Below are positions 7,850 to 15,048 of a stretch of 19,383 bases of DNA, one piece after another. Source of the DNA: Nocardioides sp. (GTDB lineage: Bacteria; Actinomycetota; Actinomycetes; Propionibacteriales; Nocardioidaceae); assembly GCA_003519585.1 (NCBI GenBank), contig DOWL01000162.1, forward strand, positions 10,731 through 30,113, given 5' to 3'. The position numbers and the translations under genes were made by a program. Under the pieces are notes generated by a model. It ran no database searches. It was not told the origin of the DNA and was given only the letters and a program-made list of their open reading frames with translations. Each line of letters opens with the position of its first letter. Position 1 is the first letter of the stretch.

Positions 7850-8283
7850 CAAGATGCCGAATCGGAGGGCCCGCGTTGGGGTGTGGGCGACGCCGACCGG
7901 TCTAGTCAGGCGACTGCGGTGGTGAGCGTTCGAGGTCGTGCCGGAGATCGCGGCCGCGCTGGCGTCCTGCTGCTCGCCCGAGGGCGCGGTGCTCGACGGC
8001 CGGGTCCTCGAGGCCGACGGTGGCCCGGTGTGAGCACACCCGCCGTTCGACGGCTGCCCGACGGCGTCACCGCGCTGCTGCGCTCCGACCTGGTCCGGCA
8101 CACCGACTGACTGTTGGTGGGTGGGTAGCCGCTGCGCGCGGTGCGGCAGTCGGTGCGGGCGCGCGCCTATTCACCGACGGCGCGGTGGTGGTCCGGGATA
8201 CCGCATCGGCGCAACTCGCTGCTCGGCGGATCGACGGCAACCTCGCCGGCTCCGACCCCGACCCCGAGCCCTCGGGCGTCGGC
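7843..8283. other. 440-bp stretch without a convincing gene
   Basis: Open frames here are GC-rich shadows with Arg/Pro/Ala bias, no ribosome-binding sites and no recognisable families. One 35-codon stretch (7926-8033, plus) reads EVVPEIAAALASCCSPEGAVLDGRVLEADGG between two stops. It looks protein-like and faintly recalls the nucleotidyltransferase part of ATP-dependent DNA ligases, so it could be a gene remnant. The stretch marks the boundary between the membrane-protein genes and the CoM-pathway cluster. Confidence 0.4.
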
Positions 8284-9576
8284 CTACGCGTGCCTGTCGT
8301 CCAGTGCGTCGTTGACCAGCTGGTGGAGCCGCGCACGGATCGGCAGCTGGCCTGCTGGGAACGCCTGCAGCATGAAGATTGCGCCCGCGCCCGCCCTGGG
8401 ATCGATCCAGAAGTAGCTGCCCGCTATGCCCCCCCAGCCGAAGTCCCCGACCCGTCGGGCGGAGGTCGTCGAGGGCCGAACCTGCGTCGTTCCTCCGTAG
8501 GCCTGGCCGACGCCGTCGAAGCCCAGCTCGCTGGCCATGGTCCGGCCGAAGCTCGCGATGTCGCGGTCTCCGGGCAGGTGGTTGCGGACCAGGAGCCGAA
8601 CGCTGTCCGGGTGGAGCAGCTGCCCGCCGGGGATGGCACCGTAGCCCAGCAACATCTCCATGAACCGGAGATAGTCGTCGGTGGTCGAGACCAGACCTCC
8701 GCCACCGAAGTGTCCGGCTCCGGGTTCGAACACGTTCATCCCGACATCGCTGATGGCCCGCAGCGGCGCGGAACCCGCGTCGTACAGCGTTGCGAGGAAC
8801 TCACGTCGCTCCTCGGGCACCCGGAACCCAGTGTCGGTCATCCCGAGCGGACCGAAGATCTCGCGATCCAGGAACTCGCCGAGGCTGGTGCCCACGACGA
8901 CCTCGATCACCCGGCCGAGGACGTCGTAGCCCACCGAGTAGTTCCAGCTCGTTCCGGGCTCGAACAACAGGGGGAGCGATGCCCACAGCCGGCACGCGTC
9001 GGGTAGGGCGAGTCCGCGGGGCGCCTCGACGTCGTGTCCGGCCGCGCGGTACAGCGCATCCACGGGATGCGCACGGTGGAAGCCGTAGGTCAGGCCCGCC
9101 GTGTGCGTGAGCGCGTGGGCCAGAGTGATCGGTGATCTCGGCGGGCGGGTGCGAACGCTCTCGCCATCACCGTCGACGTACACCTCGGTCGCGGCGAACT
9201 CGGGCAGGTAGGCCTGGATCGGGTCCTCTAGCGCGAGCAGGCCACGGTCGCGCAGCAGCAGTACTGCGACGGCGACGATGGGCTTCGTCATCGAGTAGAT
9301 CCTGAACGTCGTCTCCGCATCGACGGCCCGCCGGTCCAGGAGGTCCTGGACCCCACCGTCAGCGCGATGGACGACTCGCCGATCCGAGAGCATGGCCCAC
9401 GACCAGCCCGCCAGCCTGCCTTCAGTCACCAGTTGGGCGAGGAACCGGTCCACTCGCGCCGCGGCCGGGACGGACGGCCGGTCGGTCCCGCTCCCCGCCA
9501 CCACATCCGCTCCTGTCGGTCGGCTTCCGTACCCAGGTCCGCTGCTCGGGCCAGCTGCCCGGGCCCGGTTGCTCAT
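8284..9576 (-). CDS. Class C beta-lactamase-fold serine hydrolase / family VIII-type esterase (430 aa)
   Basis: The catalytic serine motif is S95-M-T-K98 (RIYSMTKPI), followed by Y213-S-V (SWNYSVGYDVLG) as the general-base tyrosine motif and WGGIAGSYFWIDP (381-392) as the third active-site element. These are the landmarks of the serine beta-lactamase-like family that includes family VIII carboxylesterases and transesterases. There is no obvious signal peptide (residues 1-40 are low complexity), which favours a cytoplasmic esterase over a beta-lactamase. The ATG at 9576 has GGGGAG 4 bases upstream. It is divergent from the 2-KPCC homolog across a 141-bp gap with a palindromic operator candidate, so shared regulation with the CoM pathway is possible. 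Substrate is unknown. Confidence 0.88.
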   Translation of the reverse strand: MSNRARAAGPSSGPGYGSRPTGADVVAGSGTDRPSVPAAARVDRFLAQLVTEGRLAGWSWAMLSDRRVVHRADGGVQDLLDRRAVDAETTFRIYSMTKPIVAVAVLLLRDRGLLALEDPIQAYLPEFAATEVYVDGDGESVRTRPPRSPITLAHALTHTAGLTYGFHRAHPVDALYRAAGHDVEAPRGLALPDACRLWASLPLLFEPGTSWNYSVGYDVLGRVIEVVVGTSLGEFLDREIFGPLGMTDTGFRVPEERREFLATLYDAGSAPLRAISDVGMNVFEPGAGHFGGGGLVSTTDDYLRFMEMLLGYGAIPGGQLLHPDSVRLLVRNHLPGDRDIASFGRTMASELGFDGVGQAYGGTTQVRPSTTSARRVGDFGWGGIAGSYFWIDPRAGAGAIFMLQAFPAGQLPIRARLHQLVNDALDDRHA

Positions 9577-9636
9577 CGTGCTCCCCGGTCGGCAGGCCGT
9601 CGTGGCCTCGGCGGGACGAAGCCCGAGTACTCGCTG

Positions 9637-9655
9637 CGCCTCGTACGACGAGGCG
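9637..9655. promoter_or_regulatory. 19-bp palindromic operator candidate
   Basis: CGCCTCGT (9637-9644) and ACGAGGCG (9648-9655) are perfect inverted arms around ACG. It sits in the 141-bp divergent region (9577-9717) between the serine hydrolase and the 2-KPCC homolog, a suitable place for a dimeric repressor (e.g. TetR-type) to control both. No regulator gene adjoins it within the window. Confidence 0.5.
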
Positions 9656-9717
9656 GGCCAACGTCTCACGCGGCAGGGTGGTCGACGGGACTCGAGCGCA
9701 GGAAGGTGTGGGCAGAC

Positions 9718-11283
9718 GTGTACGACGTGTTCGGCGCGGGACTGTCGATGGAACAGTGGGTGACCGTCATCGACGAGACGTACGACGGCCGACGCAGCGA
9801 CGTCATCGCCCACGTGGACCGCCGGGCGAAGACCGAGTTCGACGCGATCTTCCTCGGTGGGGGCAGTGCGGGGCGGTTCGGCGCCAGCGTGGTCAGGAGT
9901 CTCGGGGGACGGGCGTTGGTCATCGACCGGTGGCCGTTCCTGGGCGGGTCCTGTCCCCACCAGGCCTGCGTGCCCCATCACCTGTTCTCCGAGGCGGCCC
10001 GGGAGCTCGATCAGGCGAGGGCGCTCGCCGGCCGGTTGTGGTACCCGAGCTTCGACCCCGGGGCGTCCTCCATCCTCGAGCTCGTCGACCTCTTCCGCGC
10101 CAAGCGGAGCGGGCCGCACGCCCACATGAACTGGCAGAGCGCCGAGCAGCTCGGCATCGAGTATCTGCTGAACGCACCGGCCATGGTGATCGACGCGCAC
10201 ACGGTGGAAGCTGCGGGCGAGAGGTACCGCACCCGCAACCTGGTCCTGGGAACCGGCTCCCGGGCGCGCCGGCTGGGGATCGAGGGCGAGGACCTGGCCG
10301 GCGTCTTCGACTACGCCTCGCTGATCGAGGATCTCGACTACGAGCCCCAGCGGATCGTCGTCATCGGCGGGTCCAAGGTCGCGGTCGAGTACGGGAGCTT
10401 CTTCCGCTCGATGGGCTGTCCCACCACCATCGTGAGCCGCAGCGCGGTCCTGTCCAGCGGAAGCCCGGGCCGGATGGATGACGACCTCCGGGACTACGTG
10501 GTCACCGGTATGCGGCAGCGAGATCTCTCGATCCTGGAGGACAGCACGGTCCAGCGCATCGTCGGCGACACCCGAGTACGGGGCGTGGACGTCGTCACGC
10601 CCGACGGCGAGCGCCACCTCGAGGCCGATTTCGTCCTGGTGGGTGCCGGCGAGGTGCCGAACACCGAGAGCTTCGACCCGGCCCTGGACCTGGCCCGCGA
10701 TCCGCTCGGCTGGATCCTCGTCGACGAGCAGATGCGAACCAGCCTCCCGGGGGTGTACGCGGTGGGTGACCTGGTGGGCCCGCCCATGGAGATGTTCAAG
10801 TCGCGCCGGAGTGGGGCCACGGCGGCGCGCAACATCATGGGCCTCGAGACGAGGCTCGACGTGAGCGACTACCCGGACTTCCTGCACACGACCTACGAGG
10901 TCAGCTGGGCCGGTCTGGGCGAGCGGCAGGCTCGCGAGCGTCTCCGATCCGTGGTGACGATCCAGGTCCCACCACCCGAGCTGAGCCCCCACGAGACGCC
11001 GCTGCCGATGGCCGAGGGCTCGATGATCTACGGCTTCACGATGCCCGAGCGCACCGGCTTCCAGAAGTGTGTGATCGACGCCGAAAGCCGCCGGGTCGTG
11101 GGCATCCATCATGCCGGGCATGGTGCCAAGAACGCCTTCTCGTACCTGCATCACCTGATGACCCGGCCCGAGGGATTCACGATCGACGAACTGGGCAACC
11201 TCAACGAGCTCTACATCAGCCCGGAGTACTTCATCGGGTACGCCCGACTCCGTTCGAGTCAGGCCGACCTGGCCGGAATGTGA
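9718..11283 (+). CDS. xecC: 2-ketopropyl-CoM carboxylase/oxidoreductase (2-KPCC) homolog (521 aa)
   Basis: An FAD-disulfide oxidoreductase. 2-KPCC reductively cleaves the C-S bond of 2-ketopropyl-CoM with NADPH and carboxylates the product to acetoacetate. Landmarks: FAD loop GGGSAGRFG (47-55), redox pair C79-PHQA-C84, NADPH loop IGGSKVAVEYG (216-226), second FAD motif VYAVGDLVG, and PMEMFKSRRSG. Arg53 and Arg363 match Arg56 and Arg365, which bind the CoM sulfonate in the Xanthobacter enzyme, and length is near-identical (523 aa there). ELYISPEYF puts Tyr499 and Tyr504 where that enzyme has Phe501 and His506, and where ordinary family members have His and Glu. Start is uncertain: GTG 9718 has AGGAAGG 11 bases upstream; GTG 9706 and ATG 9748 are alternatives. 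Confidence 0.88.
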   Translation: MYDVFGAGLSMEQWVTVIDETYDGRRSDVIAHVDRRAKTEFDAIFLGGGSAGRFGASVVRSLGGRALVIDRWPFLGGSCPHQACVPHHLFSEAARELDQARALAGRLWYPSFDPGASSILELVDLFRAKRSGPHAHMNWQSAEQLGIEYLLNAPAMVIDAHTVEAAGERYRTRNLVLGTGSRARRLGIEGEDLAGVFDYASLIEDLDYEPQRIVVIGGSKVAVEYGSFFRSMGCPTTIVSRSAVLSSGSPGRMDDDLRDYVVTGMRQRDLSILEDSTVQRIVGDTRVRGVDVVTPDGERHLEADFVLVGAGEVPNTESFDPALDLARDPLGWILVDEQMRTSLPGVYAVGDLVGPPMEMFKSRRSGATAARNIMGLETRLDVSDYPDFLHTTYEVSWAGLGERQARERLRSVVTIQVPPPELSPHETPLPMAEGSMIYGFTMPERTGFQKCVIDAESRRVVGIHHAGHGAKNAFSYLHHLMTRPEGFTIDELGNLNELYISPEYFIGYARLRSSQADLAGM

Positions 11284-11294
11284 TGGGCAGGAAG

Positions 11295-11331
11295 GTGATG
11301 CCCGCTACCGGAGACCGGTAGCGGGCATCAC
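11295..11331. terminator. Bidirectional terminator between convergent genes
   Basis: GTGATGCCCGCTACCGG (11295-11311) and its exact reverse complement (11315-11331) form a perfect 17-bp stem with loop AGA. It lies in the 63-bp gap between the 2-KPCC homolog (plus) and the VOC gene (minus) and should end transcription from both sides. Confidence 0.85.
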
Positions 11332-11346
11332 TCTGCGAGTCCCCTG

Positions 11347-11889
11347 CTAGACGGGGTCGGGCCAGACGAAGTCCGGGGTACGTCGTTCGGCCGGTACCTG
11401 GATCAACTCGAAGATGGTCCCGAACTCCTCCAGGGTGTCGAAGTAGGCGAACGCGCCGTCCCCGGCGGCGCCGTACCCGTGGCCGGACTGGATCAGCTCG
11501 TATCCCGCGTCAAGCATCTCCTGTTTGACGGGCTCCATCTCCGCGACCCGGATCCCGAGGTGCTGGATGCCGTAGCCGTGGACGTCCGTCCACTCGTGGT
11601 AGAGGCTCTGCTCGCCGTGCACCTCGATCAGCTCCACCTGGGGGCCCGCTCCGGTCATCGCGATGTCGATGCTGTACGTCGCGGGCTCGCCCCGGTAGGT
11701 GAAGTCCTGGACCGTCTCGGGGGTGAAGTGGAAACCGATCCACGGGCCCAGTCCGAGGGCGGCGCTCCACGTCCGGAGCGCCGCCTTGAGATCCGGAACG
11801 ACGATCCCGATCTGGACGATCTGCCCCTCGGCGAGGAACGGCAGGCGTCGGAAGCCGGCCTGGTCGATGCTCATGCTCGAGCGGCTCAC
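11347..11889 (-). CDS. VOC-superfamily (glyoxalase/epimerase-fold) protein (180 aa)
   Basis: A paired beta-alpha-beta-beta-beta metalloprotein of the vicinal oxygen chelate superfamily, resembling methylmalonyl-CoA epimerase/glyoxalase I (QIVQIGIVVPDLKAALRTW, then GIQHLGIRVAEMEPVKQEM). Counting from the GTG start, the four metal-ligand positions read Gln26, Glu87, His110 and Glu161, a Gln/Glu/His/Glu set like that of human glyoxalase I. It lies directly behind the epoxide:CoM transferase gene: the GTG at 11889 is 4 bases past that stop, and an alternative ATG at 11874 would leave 19. The tight pairing suggests action on a pathway intermediate, perhaps epimerising or isomerising an alkyl-CoM thioether, but no such step is established for the known pathway. 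Family assignment is solid; function is open. Confidence 0.87.
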   Translation of the reverse strand: MSRSSMSIDQAGFRRLPFLAEGQIVQIGIVVPDLKAALRTWSAALGLGPWIGFHFTPETVQDFTYRGEPATYSIDIAMTGAGPQVELIEVHGEQSLYHEWTDVHGYGIQHLGIRVAEMEPVKQEMLDAGYELIQSGHGYGAAGDGAFAYFDTLEEFGTIFELIQVPAERRTPDFVWPDPV

Positions 11890-11893
11890 TCGT

Positions 11894-12973
11894 TCAGAGA
11901 CTCTGGCCGGTGAGCTCGGCGCGGACGATGTTCGTTCCTGCGACGATGCTCTCGATCTTGCGCTTGGCCACGATGTGCTTGAGCCCGGTCAGCGTGCAGT
12001 CGGTGAACACCATGAGCCGCTCGGGCGGCACGACGTCGAGTACCTTGCGGATCCCGGCCGCGACCTGCTCCGGGGACTCGGCATGCAGGTCCTTGCCGTT
12101 GATCACGCCGACACCGAAGTGCTTGTCCGCCGGGATCGATGCAATCGCATCGAGGTCGGACTGGTCGAAGCCATGACTCGCCATCTCGTACTGGATGCAG
12201 TCGGCGTTGAGATCCCAGAGCCAGGGGAACAGCTTGGGTCCCCGAAGCTCGGTCACCCCGGGCTGGCCCTCCTGCTGTCCGTAGCAGATGTGGATCACCT
12301 TGTAGGCATCGATCCCGTCGAGGGCGATGTTGATGGCCTCGACGACCCAGTCGGCGGGGTCGAAGAAGGTGAGCACCTCCGCGAACTGGATCATGTCCAC
12401 GCCGCGGCTCACCATGTCTCGCAGCTCGAAGTTCAAGGCCCGCGCGAGATCCTTGGACAGGGCGGAGATGTCGCCGCCGTAGTGCTCGTCGGTGATCAGG
12501 GCGGCCATCGTCGCCGGACCGACGGCGCACTGGACCTTGGACGGCTTGTCGGTCTGCTCGACGACCGCATCGACGACCGGCTTGAAGATCGGACGCCGCC
12601 AACCGATCGGCCCGACAACGGTCGGCTTGTACACCGGGATGTTGTTGAAGTGGCCGGCGCTGATGTTGTCGCCGTACGGGACGAAGCCCTCGAGCCGATC
12701 GAGGTAGAAGTGGAAGATCTCACCCTGCTCGTAGTCGCTGTCGCTCTCGTAGTGCTGACAGCCATCGGTGACGATGTCGAGCCCTGCGTCGGTCATGTCC
12801 TTCATGGCCAGGGCGACCGCGTTCCGGTACAGGGTGCGATCGCGGAAGCTGGGGAACTCGGGCGAGTCCACGCCGGTCAAGGGGAACACCTTGCCTTCGA
12901 GGAACATCGCACGCGGGTAGGAACCGACAATCGTGGTGGGCAGGAGGACTTCCTCGCCGCGAATCTGAACCAT
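11894..12973 (-). CDS. xecA: Epoxyalkane:coenzyme M transferase homolog, MetE-like zinc enzyme (359 aa)
   Basis: The zinc-dependent methionine-synthase-like family member that opens epoxides with the CoM thiol to give 2-hydroxyalkyl-CoM. Family features are LPTTIVGSYPR at the N-terminus, the zinc ligands His228-x-Cys230 (VIHICYG) and Cys326 (VFTDCTLTG), with Glu263 (QYEMASHG) a possible further ligand, and VGVINGKDL (288-295). Length is close to characterised transferases of about 370-380 aa. The ATG at 12973 has GAGGAG 6 bases upstream; an upstream in-frame start at 13036 would add 21 residues without support. It begins the two-gene transferase-VOC operon and faces the SDR operon across a 318-bp divergent region. 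The 2-KPCC homolog next door strongly favours this over a cobalamin-independent methionine synthase. The same enzyme is called EtnE in ethene/vinyl chloride degraders. Confidence 0.85.
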   Translation of the reverse strand: MVQIRGEEVLLPTTIVGSYPRAMFLEGKVFPLTGVDSPEFPSFRDRTLYRNAVALAMKDMTDAGLDIVTDGCQHYESDSDYEQGEIFHFYLDRLEGFVPYGDNISAGHFNNIPVYKPTVVGPIGWRRPIFKPVVDAVVEQTDKPSKVQCAVGPATMAALITDEHYGGDISALSKDLARALNFELRDMVSRGVDMIQFAEVLTFFDPADWVVEAINIALDGIDAYKVIHICYGQQEGQPGVTELRGPKLFPWLWDLNADCIQYEMASHGFDQSDLDAIASIPADKHFGVGVINGKDLHAESPEQVAAGIRKVLDVVPPERLMVFTDCTLTGLKHIVAKRKIESIVAGTNIVRAELTGQSL

Positions 12974-13291
12974 GACCACTCCTCGGGGGTCGCACGTTGG
13001 AAGGTCGAGTCTGGGTCGACAAGGCGGCCGCGTCATGGTCCGCTGAGACGAAGTGACGTCGCCGCTTCAACCGGCTGAGGGCAAGCTCCGAGCCGCGCGG
13101 GACGCGGGCGCCATGCCCGCCACTGCCGCCCAGGTCAAGCCTGGTCGTCACTTCGATCCTCCGGGGACGTAGCCAAAGCCGTCCGGACTTGTGAGCGTCA
13201 TCACGCCGGGGCGAGCCGCTCGGAGCTGGTGAGCATGCAGGGCATATCGGCACACACCTTTCGACACACCATGCCAAGGAGAGGAACGACG
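12974..13291. promoter_or_regulatory. Divergent regulatory region between transferase and SDR operons
   Basis: This 318-bp gap must hold promoters for both operons. A perfect 10-bp inverted repeat, CGAAGTGACG (13049-13058) and CGTCACTTCG (13146-13155), has its arms 87 bp apart, roughly eight helical turns, as in looping activator or repressor sites. A direct repeat ACACACC (13252-13258 and 13264-13270) spaced 12 bp lies just before the SDR ribosome-binding site. No confident -35/-10 hexamers were found. Confidence 0.5.
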
Positions 13292-14128
13292 ATGGGTCGG
13301 TTTGACGGTAAGACGGTGCTCATCACCGGTGGCGCCCGTGGGCAGGGCAGATCGCATGCGTTGGCGTTCGCACGCGAGGGTGCGGACATCGTGGTCACGG
13401 ACATCGCCAAGCAGGTGTCGACCGTTCCTTACACGATGTCCAGCGAGGCGGACCTGGCTGAGACGGTGGCCCAGGTCGAGGCGCTCGATCAACGCTGCCT
13501 GGCCGTCCAGGCCGACGCGCGCGACACCGCGGCCACGAATGCGGCGGTGGGGCAGGCCGTGGACCAGTTCGGAAAGATCGACGTGCTGGTGGTCAACCAC
13601 GGCCTCCTGTCGTTGTCACCAGTGGCGGACATGTCCGACGAGGTGTGGGACGACGTGATCTCCTCCGACCTCACGGGCGTCTTCAAGGCGGTGCGAGCCG
13701 TGATCCCGCACATGGTCGCGCAGAAGAGCGGACGGATCGTGGCGACGGCGTCGATGGCAGGCAGGACCGGGTTGCCGACGGTGGCGCACTACTGTGCCGC
13801 GAAGTGGGGAGTGATCGGCTTCGTGAAGTCCGTGGCACGTGAGGTCGCGGCCGACGGCGTAACCGTGAACTGCATCTGTCCCACGAACGTCGACACGGAC
13901 ATGATCCACAATCCCGCGTTCTACGCGCTGTTCGCGCCGGGCGTCGAGAACCCGAGCCGCGACGACGTCATCCCTGGCTTCCAGTCGTTGAACGCGGTCC
14001 CGGTGCCGTGGATCGAGGCGATCGACATCTCGAACGCGATGCTGTTCCTGGCTTCGGACGAGGCCCGGTACATCACAGGCGAGGCGCTGCACGTGAGCGC
14101 CGGCTGGAACGCCTTTAACGCTGCATGA
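13292..14128 (+). CDS. Mycofactocin-type SDR, likely hydroxyalkyl-CoM dehydrogenase (278 aa)
   Basis: A short-chain dehydrogenase with nucleotide loop TGGARGQGRSHA (12-23), Asp37 after the second strand (NAD preference), NHG at 102-104, and catalytic Ser154, Tyr167 and Lys171 (YCAAK). Between Asp37 and the next helix is an insertion (DIAKQVSTVPYTMSSEADLAET) diagnostic of mycofactocin-coupled SDRs, whose NAD is held permanently and reoxidised via mycofactocin rather than exchanged. The ATG at 13292 has GGAGAGG about 8 bases upstream; the frame is open to 13229 but lacks a site there. In the known pathway two SDRs oxidise R- and S-hydroxypropyl-CoM; operon position makes this one a candidate. 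The stop overlaps the AAA+ ATPase start (ATGA). Confidence 0.87.
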   Translation: MGRFDGKTVLITGGARGQGRSHALAFAREGADIVVTDIAKQVSTVPYTMSSEADLAETVAQVEALDQRCLAVQADARDTAATNAAVGQAVDQFGKIDVLVVNHGLLSLSPVADMSDEVWDDVISSDLTGVFKAVRAVIPHMVAQKSGRIVATASMAGRTGLPTVAHYCAAKWGVIGFVKSVAREVAADGVTVNCICPTNVDTDMIHNPAFYALFAPGVENPSRDDVIPGFQSLNAVPVPWIEAIDISNAMLFLASDEARYITGEALHVSAGWNAFNAA

Positions 14129-15048
14129 GCATGGGCAACGGCGCCCGGGGAGCAAGGCTCCCCGGGCACGCCCAACGGATCCTCGCCACCTACGACGTCG
14201 TCGCCGCGGCACTGGTGGGCCGCGAGGAACAGTTGCAGTCCGTCCTGGCGGTCCTGGCCGCCGGCCGCAACCTGCTCCTCGAAGGTCCGCCGGGGACCGG
14301 CAAGTCGACGCTCCTGCGTGCCGTGGCGGACCACTCGGCCCTCTCGCTGTCCTTCGTCGAGGGCAATGCCGAGATGACGCCCCAGAAGATGATCGGCTAC
14401 CACGACCCGTCGGCGGTGCTGGCGCACGGCTATCGGGACGAGGACTTCGTGATGGGGCCGCTGCCCCGTGCGATGCACGACGGAGGGCTGCTCTACGTCG
14501 AGGAGTTCAACCGCCTGCCGGAGGACACCCTCAACACCCTGTTGACCGCGATGGCCGAGCGAGAGTTGCACATCCCTCGATACGGACTCGTCACCGCGAA
14601 GGACACGTTCCGGATCGTGGCCGCGATGAACCCCTTCGACAACGTGGGCACGACTCGGGTGAGCGCCTCGGTCTATGACCGGCTCTGTCGCATGGTCGTG
14701 GACTACCAGAGCGAAGCCGAGGAGCTGGAGATCGTCGGCCTCCGGGCCGAACCCGACGTGAACGACGTCCTCACCCTCGCCGTCCGCGTCGTCCGCGAGT
14801 CGAGGACGCACCCGCAGGTCCGCTTCGGTTCCTCGGTGCGTGGGGCGATCGACTTCGTGACCGTGGAGAAGTCGCTCCGCCAGCTCACCGGCGCCGAGCC
14901 TCTCTCGAGATCGCATCTGGACAAGGTCGGGGAGCTGGCCCTGTCCAGCAAGATCGCCGTCGACGAGGTGTGGAACCGGAGAGCGGAGGACGTGATCCGG
15001 CAGCTCATCCACTCGACGGCCGCCGCCCTGGGTCTCCGGTTGCTGTGA
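14125..15048 (+). CDS. MoxR-like AAA+ ATPase, chelatase I-subunit-like (307 aa)
   Basis: A complete AAA+ module: Walker A GPPGTGKS (54-61), Walker B LLYVEEFNR (122-130, with Glu-Glu where Asp-Glu is usual), sensor-1 Asn169 (AAMNP) and a sensor-2-like Arg239 (GSSVRGAIDF). It belongs to the MoxR/magnesium chelatase I clade, whose members pair with VWA proteins to remodel enzymes or insert metals and cofactors. Its ATG overlaps the SDR stop (ATGA) and its stop overlaps the next start (GTGA), so it is made together with both. A start at ATG 14131 is also possible. With the next gene it forms an I/D-like pair, and the client is presumably an enzyme of the pathway (inference). Confidence 0.88.
   Translation: MSMGNGARGARLPGHAQRILATYDVVAAALVGREEQLQSVLAVLAAGRNLLLEGPPGTGKSTLLRAVADHSALSLSFVEGNAEMTPQKMIGYHDPSAVLAHGYRDEDFVMGPLPRAMHDGGLLYVEEFNRLPEDTLNTLLTAMAERELHIPRYGLVTAKDTFRIVAAMNPFDNVGTTRVSASVYDRLCRMVVDYQSEAEELEIVGLRAEPDVNDVLTLAVRVVRESRTHPQVRFGSSVRGAIDFVTVEKSLRQLTGAEPLSRSHLDKVGELALSSKIAVDEVWNRRAEDVIRQLIHSTAAALGLRLL

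Noticed and set aside
8284..9576. Antibiotic-resistance beta-lactamase
   Set aside because: There is no signal peptide, and the S-M-T-K / Y-S-V / W-G-G pattern fits family VIII-type esterases; the context is catabolic.
8284..11154. 956-codon minus-strand open frame extending the serine hydrolase upstream
   Set aside because: The part above 9576 is antisense to the 2-KPCC homolog and reads as low-complexity His/Arg/Pro-rich sequence; the ATG at 9576 has a good ribosome-binding site and the hydrolase domain is complete from there.
11894..12973. Cobalamin-independent methionine synthase as the identity of the MetE-like gene
   Set aside because: At 359 aa it lacks the N-terminal half of MetE, and the adjoining 2-KPCC homolog and SDRs point to the CoM transferase; a core-MetE protein cannot be fully excluded without a phylogeny.
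11699..13078. 459-codon plus-strand frame opposite the epoxide:CoM transferase
   Set aside because: It has no domain signals and is fully antisense to a gene with recognisable zinc ligands.
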